The position numbers and the translations under genes are program-made. DNA of 64,000 nucleotides from assembly GCF_016901035.1 (NCBI RefSeq), contig NZ_JAFEUF010000005.1, forward strand, positions 1-64,000. Reading direction: 5' to 3'. This DNA is from Streptomyces durocortorensis (lineage in GTDB: Bacteria > Actinomycetota > Actinomycetes > Streptomycetales > Streptomycetaceae). Numbering within the stretch: position 1 is the stretch's first letter; every line of letters begins with the position of its first letter. Below the pieces are notes generated by a model. The model searched no databases, had not been told where the DNA came from, and was given only the letters and a program-made list of their open reading frames with translations. Of the stretch, positions 29,400 through 36,801 are shown piece by piece.

Positions 29400-30857
29400 T
29401 TACTCCGCGGCGCAGCGCAGATCGCGGACCGGGCGCTTGCCCGTGGTGAGGAACGTGGTCGTCACCTCGTTGGCGCAGGTGTTGGTGCCGAAGGGGTAGA
29501 CGCCGTGGCCGCCCTGGTCGGCGGTGACCATCCTGGCCCGCTGGCCCAGTGCCTGCCGGAGCTTCAGGGCTCCCGCCAGCGGGGTGCCCGGGTCGCGTTC
29601 GTTCTGGACCAGCAGGATGTTCGACGGGCCCCGGTCGCCGATGCGCACCGGCCGCTCGCGGTGCTCGGACGGCCAGAACGCGCAGGGGGTGATGCCCGCC
29701 GTCGAGGCGCCGAGCTTCGGATACCGCGCGCGGTCGACCGCGACGTTCAGCTGGTAGGCGAGCTGGTGGCGGGGCCAGCGGGAGTCCGCGCACAGGACGT
29801 GGAGGCGGGAGGCGGCGGAGTTCTCCTGGTCCGGAGTCGGCTCGAAGGGGTAGGGGTTCCCCGCCTTCAGGGTCTGCCACATCTTCGCCAGCTCCGGAAG
29901 CTGTGTGTCCGCGTAGAGCAGTTCCAGGGTCAGCCCGCGGAACAGGGTTCCGGTGATGTTGCCTTGCGGCTCGGCGTCCAGGCGGCGGGCGAGGGCGGCG
30001 TACGTGGCCTCCACCTCTGCGGGGGTGGTGCCGAGGCCGTACTCGGGGTGGGCGGACGCGTAGGCCGCGAAGTCGGGGAAGCGGTCCTCCATGCCGCGTG
30101 CCAGCAGCCGGAACGCGGTGACGTCGTAGCCGCGCGGGCCGAGGGCGCTGTCGAGAACGATCCGGTCGCCGCGCTCGGGGAACAGCTGGGCGTAGGCGGC
30201 GCCGAGCTGGGTGCCGTACGAGGCGCCGAGGTAGGAGATCTTGGACTCGCCGATGGCGGCCCGGAGGCGGTCCATGTCCCGTGCGGTGTTCGCCGTCGTG
30301 GTGTGCGGCAGCATCCACGCGGTGTCCGACGCGGCGCACTGCCGGGCGATGGTGCGCGCGTACCGCGCCTCGCGCACCACGTCGCCCGGGTTGTGGGCGT
30401 ACGTGGGGTACGCGCCGCGCTTCAGCTGGGCCGGCGTCAGGTCGCAGGTCACCGGGGTGCTGCGGCCCACCCCGCGCGGGTCCATGCCGATGATGTCGTA
30501 GGTGTCCAGCACCTGTTGGGGCAGTTGCGCCGCGAGACCCAACGGGTAGCCGAGGCCGGCGCCACCGGGCCCGCCCGGGTTGGTGAGCAGCGCACCGCGG
30601 CGCTGCGCGGGCTTCTGGCTCGGCAGCCGGGAGACCGCGATCTTGATCTGGCGGCCCTCGGGATCGCGGTAGTCCAGCGGAACCTTCAGCGTGCCGCACT
30701 GGAGCTGTTTCGGGGGGTTCGCCCCCGGACAGGGCCCCCACTTCAGCGGTGCCGGTGCGGTGGCCGCCGCGTCCGGTGTCGCGCCCGAGGCCGGGGCGAC
30801 CCAGGTCGCGACGACTGCGGTGGCGGCAAGAGCCAGGGCCAGGGGTTTCCGGCGCAT
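29400..30857 (-). CDS. Secreted alpha/beta hydrolase, tripeptidyl aminopeptidase-like
   Basis: A 485-residue exported serine peptidase of the streptomycete tripeptidyl aminopeptidase (SlpD/E, TAP) group, which removes tripeptides from protein N-termini. It has a signal peptide at residues 1-26 (RRKPLALALAATAVVATW, then PASGA), the oxyanion region LLTNPGGPGGAG, the nucleophile elbow YLGASYGTQLG, and a C-terminal TAP-like domain with NERDPGTPLAGA (Asp) and DQGGHGVYPFG (His). ATG 30857 follows GAGGAGGC. It stands alone, divergent from the histidine kinase gene. Confidence 0.9.
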   Translation of the reverse strand: MRRKPLALALAATAVVATWVAPASGATPDAAATAPAPLKWGPCPGANPPKQLQCGTLKVPLDYRDPEGRQIKIAVSRLPSQKPAQRRGALLTNPGGPGGAGLGYPLGLAAQLPQQVLDTYDIIGMDPRGVGRSTPVTCDLTPAQLKRGAYPTYAHNPGDVVREARYARTIARQCAASDTAWMLPHTTTANTARDMDRLRAAIGESKISYLGASYGTQLGAAYAQLFPERGDRIVLDSALGPRGYDVTAFRLLARGMEDRFPDFAAYASAHPEYGLGTTPAEVEATYAALARRLDAEPQGNITGTLFRGLTLELLYADTQLPELAKMWQTLKAGNPYPFEPTPDQENSAASRLHVLCADSRWPRHQLAYQLNVAVDRARYPKLGASTAGITPCAFWPSEHRERPVRIGDRGPSNILLVQNERDPGTPLAGALKLRQALGQRARMVTADQGGHGVYPFGTNTCANEVTTTFLTTGKRPVRDLRCAAE

Positions 30858-31047
30858 ACGAAGCCTCCTCGTCGTCCGTGAGAAGCCGTCAGTCTCGCCG
30901 CGGCGCGGCCCCTCGCACATCGCCCGCTCGGGCCGTCGTGCCCGGGACCGGGGACGGGTGCGCCGACGCGGACCTTCGACCGGAGTCGAAGGCGGTCCCC
31001 TCCCCAGGGCGGACGTCCCGGCCGGGCCGCGTCGCGATAATGAACCG

Positions 31048-32445
31048 ATGGAGACGGACGCCGTGCCACCTCTGAGGGCCGTGTCACCTGGAAGTGCCGT
31101 GTCACCCCACGCGCCCGCGCCGCCAGCGGGGACCGCGCCTCCCCGAGGTCCCTGGCGGGAGGCGGTGCGGCTCGGCGCGGCCGCCCTGGTGGGGGTGCTG
31201 CTCTGGATGCTCACCGGCGCGATGCTGCCGCGTGGCTGTGCGGCGGACTCCTGCTCCTGGTTCGTCACCGGCGACCCGGTCGTCGCCCTCGGCTGCCTGA
31301 CGGCGGTGGCCTGGCGGCGGCGGTTCCCCGTCCCCGTGGCGCTCGCCGTCGCCGTCGCGTCCGCCGCCTCCACCCTGGCGTCCGGCGCGGCACTGCTGGC
31401 GATCGGCTCCCTGGCGGCCCGTCGGCGGCCGGCTGAGATCGCGCCGGTGGTGGCCGCGTTCGTCGTCGCGCCGCTGTTCACCACGGGCCTGTACCCGGTG
31501 GAGCGGCCGCCCGGCGCCCCCTGGATCCAACTCAGCCTGCAGCTGCTGACGGCGGGGTTCGCCGTCGCCACGGGATGGGCCGTGGGAGCCCGCCGCGCCG
31601 AAGTCCTCTCGCTCCGGGAACGGGCCCGGAGCGCGGAACGAGAACAGGCAGCCCTGGCGGACCGGGCCCGGGTTCTGGAGCGCAACCGGATCGCCTCCGA
31701 GATGCACGACAGCCTCGCCCACCGGATCTCCCTGGTAGCCCTGCAGGCCGGGGCGCTGGACCACCGCCCCGATCTGCCGGACGAGGAGCGGGCCGTGCTG
31801 GTACGGGGGATCGCGGACGGTTCGTACCGGGCCCTGGAGGATCTGCGCGATGTGCTCGGCGTGCTCCGGGCCGAGCAGCCGGACCGCCCGGAGCCGCCCC
31901 GCCCCTCCTACGGCAGCGTCCCGGCCCTGGTGGACGACGCACGCGCCTCCGGCATGGACGTGACGCTCACCGTCGACACGACCGGCGAACCCCCGGGCGA
32001 GGTGGGCGAGGTCTGCTACCGCGTCGTCCGGGAAGCGCTGACCAACGCCGCGAAGCACGCCCCCGGTGCCCCGGTCCTGATCGCCCTGGACGGGGAGCCG
32101 GGCGGCACGCTCGGTGTCGCCGTCCGCAACGGTCCGGCCGCCCGGAGGAGGACCGGGCCGCCGGCCTCCGGGTACGGTCTGCAGGGTCTCGCCGAGCGGG
32201 TCCGGGCCGTGGGCGGGACCGTCGGCCACGCCCCGGCGCCCGACGGCGGGTTCGCCCTCACCGCCAGGCTGCCCTGGCCGGACGAGGCCGAGCGGCGGGC
32301 CGGGCCGGACGAGCCCGAGCGGCAGGTCTGGACGGACGAGCCCGATCGCACGGCCGGGCCGGATGAGCCCGCCCGGCCGCCCCGGCCTGACGGCGAGCCC
32401 ACCGAACCACCCCGGCCCGAAGACCAGCCCGAGCGGAGGCTCTGA
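31048..32445 (+). CDS. Sensor histidine kinase (NarL-type system, HisKA_3)
   Basis: A 465-residue membrane histidine kinase. Four to five hydrophobic segments lie at about 40-60, 75-125, 130-150 and 160-180, with no large extracytoplasmic domain. The HisKA_3 dimerisation helix has ERNRIASEMHDSLAHRIS with phospho-acceptor H220, and the ATPase domain holds REALTNAAKHAP (N box) and GYGLQGLAERV (G box). The last ~65 residues are degenerate repeats of the type PDEPERQ and TAGPDEPARP. ATG 31048 has a poor ribosome binding site; GTGs follow within 20 codons. Signal unknown. It is 2 nt before the regulator gene. Confidence 0.87.
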   Translation: METDAVPPLRAVSPGSAVSPHAPAPPAGTAPPRGPWREAVRLGAAALVGVLLWMLTGAMLPRGCAADSCSWFVTGDPVVALGCLTAVAWRRRFPVPVALAVAVASAASTLASGAALLAIGSLAARRRPAEIAPVVAAFVVAPLFTTGLYPVERPPGAPWIQLSLQLLTAGFAVATGWAVGARRAEVLSLRERARSAEREQAALADRARVLERNRIASEMHDSLAHRISLVALQAGALDHRPDLPDEERAVLVRGIADGSYRALEDLRDVLGVLRAEQPDRPEPPRPSYGSVPALVDDARASGMDVTLTVDTTGEPPGEVGEVCYRVVREALTNAAKHAPGAPVLIALDGEPGGTLGVAVRNGPAARRRTGPPASGYGLQGLAERVRAVGGTVGHAPAPDGGFALTARLPWPDEAERRAGPDEPERQVWTDEPDRTAGPDEPARPPRPDGEPTEPPRPEDQPERRL

Positions 32446-32447
32446 GC

Positions 32448-33140
32448 GTGGAGTCCGGGAAGCCGCCGGTGCGGGTGGTCGTGGTCGACGACGAGCAGCT
32501 GATCCGGATGGCGGTGCGTCTCGTCGTCGACGGCGAGAGCGACCTCACCGTGGTGGGCGAGGCCGCCGACGGGGAGGAGGCTCTCGCGCTCGTACGCGAG
32601 GAGACGCCGGACGTCGTGCTCATGGACGTACGGATGCCCGGGCGGGACGGCGTGAGCTGGACCCGGGAACTCCTGGCGCTGGACCGGCCGCCGCGGGTCA
32701 TCGTCCTGACCGCCTTCGACTCCGACGCGCTGGTCCTCGACGCGCTGCGCGCGGGGGCACTCGGCTTCGTCCTCAAGCACACCCCGCCCGGCCGGATCAT
32801 CGACGCCGTGCGGACGGTCGCGAACGGCGAACCCGCCCTGTCTCCTCAGGCCACGGCACGGCTCATCGCAGCGGCCACGGCGGTCGAGGGCCCGGCCGTT
32901 CGCGGGGCTGTCCGCGATGCCGCCCGAAGGCGGCTGTCCGTCCTGACCCGGCGCGAACTCGACACCGCGCGGGCCATCGCGGACGGGCTCGGCAACCGGG
33001 AGATCGCCGAGCGGCTCGGCATCACCGTCGCCACCGTCAAGGCCCACACGAGCAGCCTGTTCAGCAAGCTGGAGGTGGACAACCGGGTGCGGATCGCCCT
33101 GCTCGTCCGGGACGCCGAACACCCGGGGCCGGGGAGCTGA
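32448..33140 (+). CDS. NarL/FixJ-family response regulator
   Basis: A 230-residue regulator, partner of the kinase before it. The receiver domain (residues 8-125) has the acidic pocket VVDDEQ, phospho-acceptor D60 (VVLMDVRMPG), Thr in VLTAFD and Lys in FVLKHTPP. The LuxR-type helix-turn-helix lies at about 155-215: LTRRELDTARAIADGLGNREIAERLGITVATVKAHTSSLFSKL (seen as NREIAERLGITVATVKAH). GTG start. A strong terminator follows. Confidence 0.92.
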   Translation: MESGKPPVRVVVVDDEQLIRMAVRLVVDGESDLTVVGEAADGEEALALVREETPDVVLMDVRMPGRDGVSWTRELLALDRPPRVIVLTAFDSDALVLDALRAGALGFVLKHTPPGRIIDAVRTVANGEPALSPQATARLIAAATAVEGPAVRGAVRDAARRRLSVLTRRELDTARAIADGLGNREIAERLGITVATVKAHTSSLFSKLEVDNRVRIALLVRDAEHPGPGS

Positions 33141-33152
33141 GCCGGGGACACC

Positions 33153-33196
33153 GGGGCGGTTCCGGCCGGCCTGCCGGGCCCGGCCGGAACCGCCCC
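33153..33196. terminator. 17-bp perfect hairpin between convergent genes
   Basis: GGGGCGGTTCCGGCCGG at 33153-33169 pairs with 33180-33196; the loop is 10 nt. It lies 13 nt after the regulator gene and 5 nt before the stop of the DUF4235 gene, so it can end transcription in both directions. Confidence 0.85.
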
Positions 33197-33200
33197 CGGG

Positions 33201-33467
33201 TCAGGCCGGCCAGACGCCCGTGACGCGCCGGGTCGCTTTCGCGCCCGAGCGTTCGACGGTGGCCTTGACCACGGCGAAGATCGCGCCCTGTACGGCGGCG
33301 GCGAGAAGGATCTGCCGCCACGGACGGTCCTCGTCGAGGGCATCGGGGGCGTCGCCCTCGCCTTCGATGACCTTCCACGTCTGCTTGAAGACGGCGCTCG
33401 CGATCATGCCGCTGAGCGCGCCGAGGGCGAACCCCATCGGCTTGTAGGCGATCTTCGAAGCCTTCAC
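33201..33467 (-). CDS. DUF4235 membrane protein
   Basis: An 88-residue protein of the actinobacterial DUF4235 family, with two hydrophobic segments: residues 9-25 (PMGFALGALSGMIASAVF) and about 51-67 (ILLAAAVQGAIFAVVKA), joined by a charged loop. Function unknown. GTG 33467 overlaps the DUF3618 stop by four bases. Third gene of a coupled cassette with a holin-like protein and DUF3618, a set often found together in actinobacteria and probably acting at the membrane. Confidence 0.85.
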   Translation of the reverse strand: MKASKIAYKPMGFALGALSGMIASAVFKQTWKVIEGEGDAPDALDEDRPWRQILLAAAVQGAIFAVVKATVERSGAKATRRVTGVWPA

Positions 33468-34084
33468 TTGTTACGCCCCCGGCTGCGGCGTATCAGCAGG
33501 AAGGCGACCAGCACCGCGCCGCCCGCGAGGAGCGGGGTGCGGTTGGCGCGGGCGGCCTTCGCGGCCCGGTCCGCCTTCTCCAGCAGCGGGTCGGGGGTCC
33601 GGTCCACCGCGAACTGCCCGGCCCGGGCCGCGCTCTCCCGCACCTGCGTGGCGGCCTGTGCCGCCTTCTCCTGCACGGAGTCCGGCGTCTTGTCCTTCAC
33701 CGTCTGCGCGGCCTGCGCGCTCTTCTCCCGGATCTGGGCGGTGGCCGTTGCGGCCTGCTCCTTGACCGCCGCCGTCTTCTCGGCCGCCTGCTCCTTCGCG
33801 GCCGAGGCCTTCTCGGCCGCCTGCCCCTTCAACTCGGCAGACTTTTCGGCGGCCTGTTCCTTCACCGCCGTCGCCTTCTCCGCGGCCTGTTCCCTCGCCG
33901 CCGCCGTCTTCTCGGCGGCTTGTTCCTTGGCCGCCGCGGTCTTCGCCTTCGCCTGTGCCTTGACGTCGGCCTTGCCCGCCAATGCCTCGACGGTCTGGCC
34001 GAGTTCGTCACGCGTGCGCTCGACCTGTTGGCGCAGTTCCTCGGGGGTGGGCGAACCCATCTTGTTCTGCGACTCGTCGTTCAT
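33464..34084 (-). CDS. DUF3618 protein with eleven-residue repeats and a C-terminal anchor
   Basis: A 206-residue protein. The DUF3618 domain is at about 12-50 (PEELRQQVERTRDELGQTVEAL). From residue 53 it has about nine consecutive 11-residue units of the form KEQAAEKTAAV, an amphipathic helical repeat like that of LEA group 3 proteins and synucleins. A single membrane helix lies near 187-200 (LLAGGAVLVAFLLIRRSR), ending in basic residues. ATG 34084 follows GGAGAGGG. It overlaps both neighbours by four bases. It probably lies along the inner membrane face; function is not known. Confidence 0.85.
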   Translation of the reverse strand: MNDESQNKMGSPTPEELRQQVERTRDELGQTVEALAGKADVKAQAKAKTAAAKEQAAEKTAAAREQAAEKATAVKEQAAEKSAELKGQAAEKASAAKEQAAEKTAAVKEQAATATAQIREKSAQAAQTVKDKTPDSVQEKAAQAATQVRESAARAGQFAVDRTPDPLLEKADRAAKAARANRTPLLAGGAVLVAFLLIRRSRGRNK

Positions 34085-34500
34085 CGGTGAGCCCTCTCCT
34101 TGACCTCGGCCAGATCGGCCTTGACGCTGTCGATGGTCTGCTCCGGGGCGGGGGTTCCGGCGCGGGCGATCTGCTTCTTCCCCGCGAGGGCGGCTGCTCC
34201 CGCCACCGCGGCCAGCACCGCCGTGACGATGAGGGCCGCCGCCCACAGGGGCAGGGCCAGCGCGAGTGCGGCGATGCAGGTCGCCACCAGGGCCTGAGAG
34301 GCCAGGATGCCGACGAACCCCGCAGCGCCGAACAGGCCGCCGCCCTTACCGAAGCGCCTGCCCTTCTCCGCCATCTCCGAACGTGCCAGCTGCATTTCCT
34401 CGCGGACCAGCTCCGAGATCTGCTGCGAGGCACGTGAGACGAGAACGCCCACCGGTTCATCGCCGGTGGCGGTGGGGGTCTGCCGTCCTGCTGTACTCAT
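34081..34500 (-). CDS. Holin-X type membrane protein (phage holin family, superfamily III)
   Basis: A 139-residue protein with N-terminal amphipathic helix (VLVSRASQQISELVREEMQLARSEM, seen as QISELVREEMQLAR) and two membrane helices at about 58-80 and 84-106, followed by a short charged tail. This matches actinobacterial putative holin-X proteins, which are chromosomal and not linked to lysis. ATG 34500 has AGGTGA 7 nt upstream; ATG 34554 would add 18 residues but has no binding site. First gene of the coupled cassette holin-X, DUF3618, DUF4235. Confidence 0.85.
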   Translation of the reverse strand: MSTAGRQTPTATGDEPVGVLVSRASQQISELVREEMQLARSEMAEKGRRFGKGGGLFGAAGFVGILASQALVATCIAALALALPLWAAALIVTAVLAAVAGAAALAGKKQIARAGTPAPEQTIDSVKADLAEVKERAHR

Positions 34501-34678
34501 GACGCGGTCACCTGGCTCTTCCCTGTCGGTCCCTGTCGGCGTCGGCACGTTCATACGGAGTGCCACGACGGAACCGCCGCATCCGGATGTGTGCTGCTGC
34601 CGCCCGGGTACCCGCCAACCGCGTTCGCACCCGTCTCCACCGCGAGGAGCGTGTCCGCCGACAGACGCAGACCCGCCC

Positions 34679-35413
34679 TCAGTCCCCGCCGCCTCCGCAG
34701 CCGCCGCCCCCGCCCCCGTCGCCCCAGCTGCTGCCGCCGTCACTGCTTCCGCCGCCGCTGGACTGGTTCTGGCGGACGTTGTGGTGCACCGCTGCGGCGA
34801 ACCAGTGGGCGCGGCGCAGGGTCTTCATCGCCGAGCGGCCCTCGCGGCCCGCGGTGGTGAGGGTGCCGGCGAGGCCGGTCGCCGAGACGAGGCCCGCCAG
34901 AGCGCGGCTGCGCTGGTCCGGGAAGCCCCGGGCCTCCGCCTGGCCGAAGCGCCACCGGGTCGCGCCGGTCAGGTCGGGGTCGCCCGGGAAGTGCCGCTGG
35001 TAGGGGAGCACGCCGAGGAAGCGGCGGGTCTCGCGGCGCAGGAGGCCGCGCTCCACCAGGTGGTCCAGGTGGCGTTCCTCGGCGTTGCGGCCGTACAGCC
35101 GGATCCAGCTCTTGGCGCTGGTCCCCGGGCGGAATCGCTTCTTCTTGGCGGACGGCGGGTCGAGCGTGCCCAGCAGCGAGGCGAGCAGCGGGTGGGCCGG
35201 GTCCAGGGGGTTGACCACCTGGACCCGGCCGCGCTCCTCGCGTATCCGGCCCTGGAGCTCCAGTTCGGCGAGGACCGCGCCGGCCGTGCCGTACCGCAGA
35301 TACGTGCGGGCGCAGAGCGGTTTGCCGCGCTCCGGGTCCAGCGTCAGCAGGAGCAGTTCCTCGGGCAGGGTCAGGGCGGACGCCTCGGGGCCGGAAGGCG
35401 CGGGAGTCGTCAT
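34679..35413 (-). CDS. GOLPH3/VPS74 (GPP34) family protein
   Basis: A 244-residue relative of the eukaryotic Golgi phosphoprotein GOLPH3. The family start LTLPEELLLLTLDPERGKP and a run of helices with YGTAGAVLAELELQGRI are clear. Eukaryotic members bind phosphatidylinositol-4-phosphate; the bacterial role is unknown. The last ~30 residues are a Ser/Gly-rich tail with GGGGGGCGGGGD, including one Cys. ATG 35413 overlaps the stop of the fumarylacetoacetase gene (ATGA), so the two are translationally coupled although no functional link is obvious. Confidence 0.87.
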   Translation of the reverse strand: MTTPAPSGPEASALTLPEELLLLTLDPERGKPLCARTYLRYGTAGAVLAELELQGRIREERGRVQVVNPLDPAHPLLASLLGTLDPPSAKKKRFRPGTSAKSWIRLYGRNAEERHLDHLVERGLLRRETRRFLGVLPYQRHFPGDPDLTGATRWRFGQAEARGFPDQRSRALAGLVSATGLAGTLTTAGREGRSAMKTLRRAHWFAAAVHHNVRQNQSSGGGSSDGGSSWGDGGGGGGCGGGGD

Positions 35414-36639
35414 GGCGCGGTGACGATCCTTCCGGTGACGTCGCCGAGGCCCACGCGGGTGCCGTGCGGGCCGGGCGCCCAGGCGGTCAGCGTGACCGTG
35501 TCGCCGTCCTCCAGGAACGTCCGCTTGCCCTCGGTCAGTTCGAGGGCGTCGCGGCCGTTCCAGGTCAGCTCCAGGAGCGAGCCGCGCTGGTGCGTCTCGG
35601 GGCCGCTGACCGTGCCGGATCCGTACAGGTCACCGGTGCGCAGCGACGCGCCGTTGACCGTCATGTGGGCGAGCTGCTGGGCCGCCGTCCAGTACATCGA
35701 GGCGAACGGGGGCTCGGCGACGGTCTGGCCGTTGATCTCGACGGTGATCCGGATGTCGAAGCCGCCCGGCTCCTCGTCCTCGACGTCGTCGAGGTAGGGG
35801 AGGAGGGGGAGGTCCCGGGCCGGGGGTGCGGTGCGGGCGGCCTCCAGGGCCTCCAGCGGGGTGACCCACGCCGATACGGAGGTGGCGAAGGACTTGCCGA
35901 GGAACGGGCCGAGCGGCACGTACTCCCAGGCCTGGAGGTCGCGCGCGGACCAGTCGTTGAGGAGCGAGAGCCCGAAGACGTGCTCGCGGAAGTCGGCCAG
36001 CGGGACCGGGGCGCCGTGCGCGGAGGGGACGCCGACGACGAAGCCGACCTCGGCCTCGATGTCGAGCTTCACCGAGGGCCCGAAGACGGGGGCCGGGTCG
36101 GTGGGGGCCTTGCGCTGGCCGCTGGGGCGCACCACGTCGGTGCCGGAGACCACGACGGTGCCGGAGCGGCCGTGGTAACCGATCGGCAGGTGCTTCCAGT
36201 TGGGGGTGAGCGCGTCGCCGTCCGGCCGGAAGATCTTTCCGACGTTGGTGGCGTGGTGCTCGCTGGCGTAGAAGTCGACGTAGTCCGCCACCTCGTACGG
36301 CAGGTGCAGGGTGACCGCGTCCACCGGGTGCAGCAGCGGTTCGATGTCCGCGCGGTGGGCGGGGACGGTCAGCCAGGCGGTGAGCGCGCGGCGCACATCG
36401 CTCCAGGCGGTGCGGCCCGCCGCGAGCAGCGGTGTCAGGCTCGGCTGCGCCAGCAGCCCCGCGTACGGGGAGCCCAGTGCGTGGGCGGCGGCCCCGGCGT
36501 CCAGGACGTGGTTGCCGATGCGGACGCCGACCCGGCGGTCGTCGGGGTGGTCGGGGGTGGAGAACACACCGTACGGAAGGTTGTGCGGGCCGAAGGGGTC
36601 GCCCTCGGCCAGATCGAGCGGGCTGCTCTGCTCGGGCAT
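35410..36639 (-). CDS. fahA: Fumarylacetoacetase
   Basis: A 409-residue hydrolase for the last step of tyrosine and homogentisate breakdown, giving fumarate and acetoacetate. The FAH domain carries DFYASEHHATNVGKIFRP (catalytic His), PIGYHGRSG, the metal-binding KLDIEAEVGFVVG and LLNDWSARDLQAWEYVPLGPFLGKSF (quoted in parts), and MYWTAAQQLAHMTVNG near the end. Length equals the family norm. ATG 36639, with AGGCAG upstream. No homogentisate dioxygenase gene is in the window. Confidence 0.95.
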   Translation of the reverse strand: MPEQSSPLDLAEGDPFGPHNLPYGVFSTPDHPDDRRVGVRIGNHVLDAGAAAHALGSPYAGLLAQPSLTPLLAAGRTAWSDVRRALTAWLTVPAHRADIEPLLHPVDAVTLHLPYEVADYVDFYASEHHATNVGKIFRPDGDALTPNWKHLPIGYHGRSGTVVVSGTDVVRPSGQRKAPTDPAPVFGPSVKLDIEAEVGFVVGVPSAHGAPVPLADFREHVFGLSLLNDWSARDLQAWEYVPLGPFLGKSFATSVSAWVTPLEALEAARTAPPARDLPLLPYLDDVEDEEPGGFDIRITVEINGQTVAEPPFASMYWTAAQQLAHMTVNGASLRTGDLYGSGTVSGPETHQRGSLLELTWNGRDALELTEGKRTFLEDGDTVTLTAWAPGPHGTRVGLGDVTGRIVTAP

Positions 36640-36801
36640 GTGGTGCTGCCTCGCTTTCCAGGTCGCGTTGGGGACACGTTACGTCGGGGCTCCTACCCAG
36701 CGGCAGTGCCCTGACCATCCCCAACTGTGCGTATTGCCCGGAAAGTTCACCGGTTACCGGCGGTTCCCCCGGAAACCCGGGGGACCCGCGCCGGAAACAC
36801 C

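Noticed and set aside
33464-34500. A prophage, suggested by the holin-like protein
   Set aside because: No other phage gene is nearby; holin-X with DUF3618 and DUF4235 is a chromosomal actinobacterial cassette.
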